64,000 nucleotides of DNA from Ruminococcus sp. zg-924 (GTDB taxonomy: Bacteria; Bacillota; Clostridia; Oscillospirales; Acutalibacteraceae). Positions 16,922 through 23,618 of this stretch are shown here, piece after piece. The notes beneath the pieces were generated by a model. It had not been told where the DNA came from, ran no database searches, and saw only the letters and a list, made by a program, of their open reading frames with translations. The DNA is taken from positions 54,302 to 118,301 of the forward strand of contig NZ_WNJZ01000005.1 of the NCBI RefSeq assembly GCF_024433635.1, written 5' to 3'. The translations under genes and the position numbers were made by a program. Numbering within the stretch: position 1 is the stretch's first letter; each line of letters begins with the position of its first letter.

Positions 16922-18319
16922 CTAATTTATCTCTGTTAAGACATTTCCATAACTCACTAGCGTCACATTGCCCATCTCATTTGCTTTATCAATGCACCCT
17001 TTGGTGAATCCAGACTTTGCAAAGAGATAGTAGTGCACCTTTTTGTATGAGAACAGTTCGCTGCGTTTCACAAGCGTTTCTAAAACGCCGAGATCGACTT
17101 TCTCATTTGTCCATTTACACTCTCCGAAAAGAGCCGTGTTTTTATCCTGCTCTGCCAGAATGTCGATTTCTGCTTGACTTTTTTCTACGGGATCGTTACC
17201 CCACCAGCGTCCGAGAGAGGAAAACTCGACCGGACATTTGCCGGCAAGCAATAACTTCCAAAGGTATTGCTTGCATATTTCCTCGAACGCTTTGCCCATA
17301 TAGGCTGACAGATACGGTTCAATACGTTTATAAGCAAGATTCGCAGCTCCACGAGCAATAATAGAGTTGTTTTCCGGTATGAAGCGATACCAAAAACGGA
17401 ACATATTATCCTCAATAGAGTAGACCGATTTACGAGATGCTTTTTCGCCGTATGGCGTTTCTTTTTGAATGATACCGAGGGATACGAGATTCTTCACATA
17501 AGCCGAGCAGATATTTGTATCCTCGCCGACTTTGCCGGAGATCTCGGACATACGAGAAGCGCCTGTTGCAATCGCAGTAATGATTGCGTTATAAAGAGCC
17601 GGTTCCCGCACTTCCTGCTTGAGTAAGTTTTCAGGCTCCTCAAAGAGGGCAGAGGTAGGATTCAGATAGGTGTTTTTAATGTTATCCTCAACACTCAGCG
17701 CATCGTTCATCTGAAGCAGATACTGTGGTGTGCCGCCGACAATTCCATAGATCAGTGCCTTATCCTCATCTGAGAAATTCTTAAAGTAACGGCAAGTCTC
17801 GTCAAAGTCAAAGGGGACAAGCTTCATTTGCGCTGTTCTTCTGCCGTAAAGCGGAGCTTTATAGGCAAGGACGTGATCCTCCATATAGGACATAGAGGAA
17901 CCGCAGAGAATCAGCATCAGTTTGGAGCTATCTTTATATTTATCAATTAGTAGCTGAAGTGTTGAGGCAAGGCTTTTGGACGACCGTGCAACATAGGGAT
18001 ATTCGTCGATAGCAAGAATCAGTCTTTCTTTTTCGGACAGTTTGAAAACATACTCTAAAGCTGCCTGAAAGGAAAGAAAGGAGGTCTCCGTTTCAATTCC
18101 GGTGTTATACTCAATGATGCTTTTGCTGAAGTTTTCGAGGTTTTGCTTAGCGTTACTTTCAACGCCCATAAAATAGATTGCGTTTTTGCCCTCGATAAAC
18201 TGATTGATCAGTGCAGTTTTTCCGACACGACGCCGACCATATATTACGGTAAATTCAAACTTATTTGATGCATATAGCTTGTTCAGCGTTGCAAGCTCAC
18301 GCTCTCTACCAATAAACAT
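16922..18319 (-). CDS. AAA ATPase with C-terminal DUF234 (PD-(D/E)XK-like) domain
   Basis: The 465-residue protein starts behind GGAGGTACTGCA. Walker A is GRRRVGKT (28-35) and Walker B is LILAIDEYP (about 120). There is a helical winged-helix region (ASRMSEISGKVGEDTNICSAYV) and a DUF234 C-terminus with EIDILAE then FGECKW, giving the D-ExK nuclease motif. It lies 31 bases upstream of the methyltransferase gene with no terminator between, so it probably opens the defence transcript. Such ATPases are common, often orphan, genes with no settled function. It may be a sixth component of the operon or a passenger gene. Confidence 0.85.
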   Translation of the reverse strand: MFIGRERELATLNKLYASNKFEFTVIYGRRRVGKTALINQFIEGKNAIYFMGVESNAKQNLENFSKSIIEYNTGIETETSFLSFQAALEYVFKLSEKERLILAIDEYPYVARSSKSLASTLQLLIDKYKDSSKLMLILCGSSMSYMEDHVLAYKAPLYGRRTAQMKLVPFDFDETCRYFKNFSDEDKALIYGIVGGTPQYLLQMNDALSVEDNIKNTYLNPTSALFEEPENLLKQEVREPALYNAIITAIATGASRMSEISGKVGEDTNICSAYVKNLVSLGIIQKETPYGEKASRKSVYSIEDNMFRFWYRFIPENNSIIARGAANLAYKRIEPYLSAYMGKAFEEICKQYLWKLLLAGKCPVEFSSLGRWWGNDPVEKSQAEIDILAEQDKNTALFGECKWTNEKVDLGVLETLVKRSELFSYKKVHYYLFAKSGFTKGCIDKANEMGNVTLVSYGNVLTEIN

Positions 18320-18347
18320 TGCAGTACCTCCATCTTAGAGTGATTAC

Positions 18348-18376
18348 AGTATAACACATAAAAGCAAATTAGTCAA
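18348..18376 (-). promoter_or_regulatory. Sigma-A promoter of the ATPase/defence operon
   Basis: On the minus strand, TTGACT (18371-18376) and TATACT (18348-18353) are 17 bases apart. The -35 box lies inside the left arm of an inverted repeat. Confidence 0.75.
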
Positions 18377-18405
18377 GTACGATTCGGCAACTCTTACTTG
18401 ACTAA
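18369..18405. promoter_or_regulatory. Palindromic operator overlapping the -35 box
   Basis: TTAGTCAAGTA (18369-18379) and TACTTGACTAA (18395-18405) form a perfect 11-base inverted repeat with a 15-base spacer. A protein bound here would block the promoter. The N-terminal HTH of the methyltransferase is one possible ligand. Confidence 0.6.
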
Positions 18406-18478
18406 ATCTGAAATATCTGAAAAATAGAAAACAAAACAGGTACAGGAGCTGTTTACTCCCATACCTGTTGATAATCCA

Positions 18479-18850
18479 TTATATAAAAACTACTTCGGAA
18501 TTAACGATCTCCCGAACTCTTGCTTGTATATTGTTCATTTTCTGTAACCACGCCATCTGATCAATTGCTTTGAGATGTTCGTCAATGCCTTCTTGTGCTG
18601 CATATTCATTTACCAACCGAGAAAAGAGATCTTGCGCTTGTTCTTCGATGTCTGCGAGGTGGGAATGTAGCTTGCCGGAAGTGAGCAGGTTGTAGTACAA
18701 GATTTTACGGTGGTGCTTCAAGTAGTTTAATCTACGCTGTCCCCATACACCGATGGGGCGTTCTTCTTCGGTGGGTGGGAGCAGGTTTGGCAGTTGATAA
18801 TCGCCTTGCATCGTGTATGTACCGCCCTGCTGCTCAAATATTGATTTCAT
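18479..18850 (-). CDS. tnpV: TnpV family transposon-encoded protein
   Basis: The 123-residue protein starts MKSIFEQQGGTYTMQGDYQL, and it contains PIGVWGQRRLNYLKHHRK and LLTSGKLHSHLADIEEQA. These are hallmarks of TnpV (PF14198), a small protein found on Tn4451-like and other clostridial mobile elements. Its biochemical role is unknown. A perfect AAAGGAGG-type ribosome site precedes the ATG. It is paired with the DUF6809 gene 13 bases upstream, a combination that recurs on clostridial elements. Confidence 0.9.
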   Translation of the reverse strand: MKSIFEQQGGTYTMQGDYQLPNLLPPTEEERPIGVWGQRRLNYLKHHRKILYYNLLTSGKLHSHLADIEEQAQDLFSRLVNEYAAQEGIDEHLKAIDQMAWLQKMNNIQARVREIVNSEVVFI

Positions 18851-18863
18851 ATGTAATCCTCCT

Positions 18864-19166
18864 TTACGATTCCTTCAGTAAGTCCTCAAACGGTGTTTCG
18901 GTTGATATAAAAGCATCATAGGCGAAGTTTGCGCCGAAACGAAATCCCATAATGAAGTTATTAAGGTTGGATTCGCCGTTGACGATGCTCCAAGCATTTG
19001 AGAAGTCGAGGAACCATTTCTTTTGTTCATCCTGAAGGGCGTTCGTGAGCTGCTCTTCGGTTTTGGACAGCACTGCCATTTCCTTTTGTACCATCTTATT
19101 CTTCTTAATGCTACGAGCCTGCGGATCAATATTTCCATAATAAAATTCTTCTATAAATCGTGCCAT
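18864..19166 (-). CDS. DUF6809-like protein, partner of TnpV
   Basis: The start is the ATG at 19166, preceded by AAGGGGGTG, giving 100 residues; the open frame upstream to 19241 has no ribosome site. The protein begins MARFIEEFYYGNIDPQARSI, followed by a heptad-rich helix with LSKTEEQLTNALQDEQKKWF, and ends in FIMGFRFGANFAYDAF. This is the pattern of the short helical DUF6809 proteins often found next to TnpV. It has no known function and is probably cytosolic. Confidence 0.8.
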   Translation of the reverse strand: MARFIEEFYYGNIDPQARSIKKNKMVQKEMAVLSKTEEQLTNALQDEQKKWFLDFSNAWSIVNGESNLNNFIMGFRFGANFAYDAFISTETPFEDLLKES

Positions 19167-19282
19167 TGTCTGCACCCCCTTACGGCTATAGTGTAGCAAA
19201 AAGTAATTCGGTGTGCGATTGTGCAAATTTTGAAATCGCACATTGAAAAAGCACCCACCCGAAGGTGGATGCTCAGAAGCGG

Positions 19283-19864
19283 TTATTTTCTCCGTTCTTT
19301 CTGCATAAGGTGATGGAACTCATTGATCGTCTGTATATGCCAAGAAGTCTTACGGACAATACTGCGAAAATATGGTGAGCAGAAAAACTCAATTAGAAAC
19401 ACTTTTGGAATGTAATATTTATTATCTTTCGCAAAATGCTTGATATGCCCTTTGGCACACCAACCGTTGATCGTAGCCTTGGCATATCCGGTAAGCTTCA
19501 CAACATCCTGTGCGAAAACTACATCTTTATAATCCGACAAAAGCTCGTTGTAATACGCATAAAGCTTCTTTGTTGTATCTTCAGATAGTTTGCCGGGGAT
19601 TGTTGCAGTACAGTTACTTGCGTACCACCCTTTAGGTGCGGCATAGTATTCAGGGAATTTACCTTTGCTCTCCAAATACTTTTGCACATCATCTTTTTTG
19701 ATTTTGTAGCATCGGGTTTTCTTACCCGAATATTCACACGGGACCACTCCGCTTTTAAGAAGATATAAAGCCGTGGATTTGCTGATGTGGCAGATACGAT
19801 AGAATTGTTCTTTCGTGATAACGTCGGGAACTTCGTTCCAGTTGATCGGTCTGTGATATTTCAT
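19283..19864 (-). CDS. Double-HTH DNA-binding protein of the island
   Basis: The 193-residue protein has two excisionase-like helix-turn-helix units. The first is VITKEQFYRICHISKSTALYL (about 15-35) with the wing TRCYKIKKDDV. The second is VVFAQDVVKLTGYAKATINGW (about 115-135) with the wing NKYYIPKVFLI. A linker of about 50 residues separates them. Such double-HTH proteins are frequent in Firmicutes integrative elements and are taken to be regulators or directionality factors. A GTTCTCTCC repeat pair lies about 80 bases upstream (19943-19963). Confidence 0.78.
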   Translation of the reverse strand: MKYHRPINWNEVPDVITKEQFYRICHISKSTALYLLKSGVVPCEYSGKKTRCYKIKKDDVQKYLESKGKFPEYYAAPKGWYASNCTATIPGKLSEDTTKKLYAYYNELLSDYKDVVFAQDVVKLTGYAKATINGWCAKGHIKHFAKDNKYYIPKVFLIEFFCSPYFRSIVRKTSWHIQTINEFHHLMQKERRK

Positions 19865-19942
19865 AGCAATACGCCTTTCGAACTTATTTGTCGGCTTGAA
19901 GTTCGTCCTGTGTGTATTGCCACGGTACGATGTTATGTGTTT

Positions 19943-19963
19943 GTTCTCTCCAAAGTTCTCTCT
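19943..19963 (+). repeat. GTTCTCTCC direct-repeat pair upstream of the double-HTH gene
   Basis: GTTCTCTCC (19943-19951) is followed by GTTCTCTCT (19955-19963), 12 bases apart. Confidence 0.45.
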
Positions 19964-20004
19964 AATCGTAAAAATTCGAACTCAAGCGGTTTTAGGACAC
20001 TTTT

Positions 20005-20241
20005 TTACTTGGAGTTCTCTCCAAATTTCCCAAGACCGTTCAAAATATACTCGATCAAACAGACCTTTGGAATCCTGTATGAGTTACCGATTCGCAGTGC
20101 TTTGAGTTGATGCGTCATGATCAGTTCATATGTAAAATGTCGGCTAATCCCTAGTATTTGCTGGACTTTTGCAACCGATAAAACATCAGGTTGATCCGGT
20201 AACATTGTTTTATAATAGTCCTCTGTTTTATTTTTGCTCAT
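20005..20241 (-). CDS. Excisionase-like small HTH protein near the right end
   Basis: The start is the ATG at 20241, behind AAAAAAGGAGT, giving 78 residues. The core LSVAKVQQILGISRHFTYELI plus wing LRIGNSYRIPKVCLIEYI is an excisionase-type HTH_17 fold, closely similar to the protein at 7462-7692. Its location next to the right attachment site, with GTTCTCTCC repeats immediately upstream (20272-20292), makes it the best candidate excisionase. Its last codons include another copy of the repeat in coding DNA (20014-20022). Confidence 0.8.
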   Translation of the reverse strand: MSKNKTEDYYKTMLPDQPDVLSVAKVQQILGISRHFTYELIMTHQLKALRIGNSYRIPKVCLIEYILNGLGKFGENSK

Positions 20242-20271
20242 AAAAAAAGACTCCTTTTTTGACGTGATTTT

Positions 20272-20292
20272 GTTCTCTCCTGAGTTCTCTCC
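20272..20292 (+). repeat. Paired GTTCTCTCC direct repeats, right end of island
   Basis: Copies at 20272-20280 and 20284-20292 are 12 bases apart and lie between the excisionase-like gene and attR, about 110 bases inside the right border. Confidence 0.5.
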
Positions 20293-20399
20293 AAATAGTA
20301 TTTTTACCCCTATTTTTGCCCATTTTTGCGTTTCTAAGGTAGTCAAATACGTCCAAAAGCCGCCTAAAACAGCCTATTCTTGATAAAATGGGCAAAAAT

Positions 20400-20407
20400 C
20401 TCGAAAT
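20400..20407 (+). other. attR core (CTCGAAAT)
   Basis: This is the right-hand copy of the 8-base core. To its left lies island sequence and to its right the 3' half of the host tRNA-Ser(CGA). Confidence 0.72.
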
Positions 20408-20455
20408 CAGTTGTACATCATGATACCGTGGGTTCGAATCCCACCCTCTCCACCA
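20400..20455 (+). pseudogene. 3' half of the split tRNA-Ser (anticodon CGA)
   Basis: From the anticodon loop CTCGAAA the sequence continues with the stem TCAGT, a variable arm, T arm GTGGG/CCCAC around TTCGAAT, acceptor strand CCTCTCC, A and CCA. There is no 5' half on this side. It completes the tRNA begun at 1235. Confidence 0.85.
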
Positions 20456-20481
20456 AAAAAGGACAAGAATATGTCCATAAC

Positions 20482-20506
20482 AAAACCCCCGATAATCGGG
20501 GGTTTT
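20482..20506 (+). terminator. Terminator of the original tRNA cluster
   Basis: AAAACCCCCGAT and ATCGGGGGTTTT form a perfect stem 27 bases after the tRNA 3' half. It now has no intact tRNA in front of it. Confidence 0.85.
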
Positions 20507-20605
20507 GACGTTTATTTAAATATTACGGAGCATTGCATAGAATTCGCAATCAAACGAATACTTTAAAATTATTGCTGACTTATCCGTTTTTGTTATTTAT
20601 TCTTC

Positions 20606-20634
20606 TTCATGGTATCACGTATTTATCATATAAT
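20606..20634 (+). promoter_or_regulatory. Possible promoter of the DUF305 gene
   Basis: TATAAT at 20629-20634 with a weak TTCATG 17 bases upstream. The rest of 20507-20666 shows nothing else. Confidence 0.4.
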
Positions 20635-20666
20635 ACATAAATTGAAAAATGAAGGAGGAATAACGG

Positions 20667-21236
20667 ATGAATTACAGTCAACAATCAAACAAAGACATAA
20701 AAAGATATTTATGCAATTATTATGAAATACTTGATGATATGATTATTGGAATGAACTGCGCAAAACTAACTGACAGCATATCCCACAATTTTATTATGCA
20801 AATGATACCGCATCACAGGGCTGCTATTGAAATGTCGGAAAATCTGTTGATGTATACAAATTTTGTTCCTTTACAGCGTATTGCGCAAAATATTGTGAAG
20901 GAACAAACCAAAAGCATTGAGAACATGGAAAGAGCTTTAATGAATTGTGAAATTGTTATAAATACGCAACTTGATTTATGCCGATACAAAAAGTGCTATG
21001 ACCGGATAACACGGATGATGTTCTCACAAATGCGCAACGCCTGCTCTGATAACAATATAAATGCAGATTTTATGAGAGAAATGATTCCGCATCATCAAGG
21101 TGCTATTCGAATGTCGAAAAATGCATTGCGATATCCAATTTGTTCAGAACTTAATCCTATTTTACAAGCAATCATAAAATCACAGGAAAAAGGAGTACAA
21201 GAGATGGAGAGCTTGCTTAAGAAATTAGGATGCTAA
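20667..21236 (+). CDS. DUF305 protein with two MIPHH motifs
   Basis: The 189-residue protein starts behind GAAGGAGGAATAACGG. It contains the DUF305 signature twice: FIMQMIPHHRAAIEMS (His49-His50) and FMREMIPHHQGAIRMS (His142-His143). DUF305 is a ferritin-like helical fold in which paired histidines and methionines can bind metal ions; some members handle copper. There is no signal peptide, so this protein should be cytosolic, unlike many exported DUF305 proteins. The gene is convergent with the kinase/FHA operon and appears to be a single-gene unit. Confidence 0.88.
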   Translation: MNYSQQSNKDIKRYLCNYYEILDDMIIGMNCAKLTDSISHNFIMQMIPHHRAAIEMSENLLMYTNFVPLQRIAQNIVKEQTKSIENMERALMNCEIVINTQLDLCRYKKCYDRITRMMFSQMRNACSDNNINADFMREMIPHHQGAIRMSKNALRYPICSELNPILQAIIKSQEKGVQEMESLLKKLGC

Positions 21237-21274
21237 AAATTCCCACAAAGGACTTGATTAACTGATAGATTTCA

Positions 21275-22858
21275 TCAGAAACGCAGAATAAAGCTTGAAT
21301 TACCTATTGATATTTCATCGCCGCTTCTGAGTCTGTTTGGAGAATAAATCTTCATACCGCCAAGATAAGTGTTGGAATTTTCGTTTAGATCCTCAATATA
21401 AACTATGCCATCCTTAAAAAATACTCTTGTGCATTTCGCAGGCATATTATTATCTTCAAACACGATATCACATTCATCGCCGCTGCCAATAAATAGTTCA
21501 TCATAAAGCATAATCTCAGTATTGCCTTGCTTTAAGACACCGCAGATAACCTGAGTCTGTATTCTTATTGAGGGGCCTGATTTAATACTGTTTTTATTTT
21601 TCTTTGATTTTGAACGCTTTACAAAGATAAAGATAAGCAGTGCCGCTACAACAATTATTACAGCAGCTATTATGATGATTGGCAAGAAAGTGAATAAAGC
21701 AATTCCTTCAGTTGGTTCACTTTCAGAGTCACCCTGTGATGGTTGCAGAGGAGCAACGGTGTCTTTTGCAGTTATTTGCTCGGTTGTCTTCTCTGTAGCT
21801 TTATCAGTAGCCTTATCGGTATTTGATTCGGTGCTGTCTTCCTCTTCTGATGTTGAGCCTGACGGATTTCTCGGTATAAGATTTCCGCCTTCATCAAACA
21901 GTGGAATTGAATACGAATCTTCAACATTCATATTTCTGATGTTGCTTAGCTCTATACTCTCAGAATAAAGAGAATTTGCTGCTGTGGTTAAAAGCTCTGC
22001 ATCAAAGCGGCTCGATGTATTTTTGATGTTACACCGTATGTCAACCCGAGAAAGGCTGTCAACAAATCCTGCAATTTTAGCTCCTGATTCAGCAGCGGCA
22101 GAAGAACTGTATGCTGTAAGGTCAATTCCGCTTCCGACAGATACAGCATCATAGGTCGAGTTACTCCATTCGCCAAAGCAAACGGTATGAATAACAATCT
22201 CTGAAATGTCCTTAACGGTATTTTTAGTCGAATCAGCAACTCTGGCAATTGCTTCGGGAGACCTTCCTGTGTCACTCATATATACATCGCCATCTGTTAT
22301 CACAACAATATTTACAAGTTCCCCGGGTTGAGGTGTTTTGCTTTTTAAATAAGCAACTGCATCCAAAATGCCGTCACAAATTTCAGAGGCTTCCTGGATA
22401 TATTTGATTTTATTGACTGCTTCTAAAACGTGTTCCTTACTTGTTATATTCTCTGCAAGTACTTCAAACTTTTCGCCCATAGTAGCGACGCTTACTGAAG
22501 CGGTTTGTTTTTCATTATTTAACAGTCCGCTGACAACATCACTAACTTTTGTTGCAGACGCCGGCATTGAAGTTGAAGCGTCAATTAAAAACATATAGCT
22601 TACTAAAGTGTCTGTATTGGTAATCTTTCTTGGATAGGCAGTTGTTTCTGTAACCGAATCATCAATCTGAAGATTAACCCTTGTGTTAAGAAACTCAGTT
22701 TCGTTTTTCGGATTGAGAAAAGAATAGAAAGTTTCCCCAAGATAATAGGAAGCCGTATTATCAGCAGGAGAGTCAGAAACAGCAGATGCATTAAGCGATA
22801 ATGCAAACGGCATTATCAGAAGAAATATTAGAATTAATGATGTGATTTTCTTTTTCAT
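21275..22858 (-). CDS. Secreted VWA domain, membrane anchor and cytosolic FHA domain
   Basis: The start is the ATG at 22858, behind GAAAGGACAGATATC, giving 527 residues. A signal peptide (MKKKITSLILIFLLIMPFAL) leads to a von Willebrand A domain with an intact metal site DASTS (93-97) and VVITDGD. A Ser/Thr/Glu-rich linker, a membrane helix (FLPIIIIAAVIIVVAALLIF) with a basic stop, and a C-terminal FHA domain with IGSGDECDIVF follow. The VWA part faces outside and the phosphothreonine reader faces inside. It is the last gene of the kinase operon. It probably links an outside ligand or surface state to the phospho-network. The usual FHA Ser-x-x-His (S/C-R-x-H) is weak here: CTRVFF replaces SRxH. 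Confidence 0.88.
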   Translation of the reverse strand: MKKKITSLILIFLLIMPFALSLNASAVSDSPADNTASYYLGETFYSFLNPKNETEFLNTRVNLQIDDSVTETTAYPRKITNTDTLVSYMFLIDASTSMPASATKVSDVVSGLLNNEKQTASVSVATMGEKFEVLAENITSKEHVLEAVNKIKYIQEASEICDGILDAVAYLKSKTPQPGELVNIVVITDGDVYMSDTGRSPEAIARVADSTKNTVKDISEIVIHTVCFGEWSNSTYDAVSVGSGIDLTAYSSSAAAESGAKIAGFVDSLSRVDIRCNIKNTSSRFDAELLTTAANSLYSESIELSNIRNMNVEDSYSIPLFDEGGNLIPRNPSGSTSEEEDSTESNTDKATDKATEKTTEQITAKDTVAPLQPSQGDSESEPTEGIALFTFLPIIIIAAVIIVVAALLIFIFVKRSKSKKNKNSIKSGPSIRIQTQVICGVLKQGNTEIMLYDELFIGSGDECDIVFEDNNMPAKCTRVFFKDGIVYIEDLNENSNTYLGGMKIYSPNRLRSGDEISIGNSSFILRF

Positions 22859-22885
22859 GATATCTGTCCTTTCAAAAGGCGACAA

Positions 22886-23611
22886 TCACTTAAGAATTAT
22901 AGTGATTAAAGACAAGTTATCATTATCGCCCGGAATTCGTTCGATAACCCTTAGAAGCATCAGTTCTGCCCATTCCCTTGCAGTATCGGCTTTTAAAAAG
23001 TCGAAAAGAACCTCATTATCATACAGATACTCCCAAATTCCATCGGAGCACAGCATAAAGCCATCACCCAAGTTTAATTTTGCCGAAGCAAAATCAGGAG
23101 CACAGCTGTCTGATTTTCCGAGAACCCGCAACAGGCTTGACTGGTCTTCATCAGAGCCTATCTGAGCACGTGTTATCTCGCCACACTTATATTTTTTATA
23201 TGCAACCGAATGGTCCTCAGTAATAGCCTTAATCTCACTATTGCTCAAATAATAAAGACGTGAATCACCAACGTTCGCCCAAAATGCAGAATCTGAGTCT
23301 ATATTTAGAACAACAACCGTGCTTTTCATGGAAGCTGCTTTTTCCTGCTGTAATTCTATAATTTTAGTGTTAGCGTTCTCTATTGACTTCTGAATCCTTG
23401 CTTGTATTTCTGTATCAGTTTCTGATACGTCCGAAAGCTCTGAGAGGATAGTGTTCACAGCACATTCTGACGCTAACTCACCAAAACGATGTCCGCCCAA
23501 TCCGTCTGCAAGAACGAAAATGCCACCTGTGTTGGTATTACTCATACCAACATAATCTTCGTTAAGCTCTCTGCCTCCGGGAGAAGAAAATTTGAAGCTG
23601 TCAATTTTCAT
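22886..23611 (-). CDS. PP2C-family Ser/Thr phosphatase B
   Basis: The start is the ATG at 23611, seven bases after the stop of the protease gene, with GGGGTGA as ribosome site; the protein has 241 residues. PP2C motifs are NEDY (17-20), LADGLGGH (35-41), NVGDSRLY, EDHS, LCSDGIWEYL and GDNDNLSL. The metal-binding Asp residues are in place. It should remove phosphate from Thr/Ser on the FHA partners or the two kinases of this operon. It is cytosolic and has no extra domain. Confidence 0.92.
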   Translation of the reverse strand: MKIDSFKFSSPGGRELNEDYVGMSNTNTGGIFVLADGLGGHRFGELASECAVNTILSELSDVSETDTEIQARIQKSIENANTKIIELQQEKAASMKSTVVVLNIDSDSAFWANVGDSRLYYLSNSEIKAITEDHSVAYKKYKCGEITRAQIGSDEDQSSLLRVLGKSDSCAPDFASAKLNLGDGFMLCSDGIWEYLYDNEVLFDFLKADTAREWAELMLLRVIERIPGDNDNLSLITIILK

Positions 23612-23618
23612 CAGAGAA

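Larger units (their letters stand above)
1276..20407. mobile_element. Integrated mobilizable island (about 19.1 kb) in tRNA-Ser(CGA)
   Basis: The borders are the CTCGAAAT cores at 1268 and 20400, each joined to one half of the same tRNA. The contents are typical of an integrative mobilizable element: tyrosine integrase next to the left end, ParB-like, MobC and ribbon-helix-helix accessory proteins, a RepA-like ATPase, excisionase-like HTH proteins, TnpV and DUF6809, plus a defence operon as cargo. When the island is joined end to end, inverted CCGCCTAA/TTAGGCGG sequences (20360-20367 and 1286-1293) flank the core, supporting a common origin of the two borders. No relaxase or type IV secretion gene is seen. 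The integrase carries an in-frame stop, so the island may now be fixed. Confidence 0.78.
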
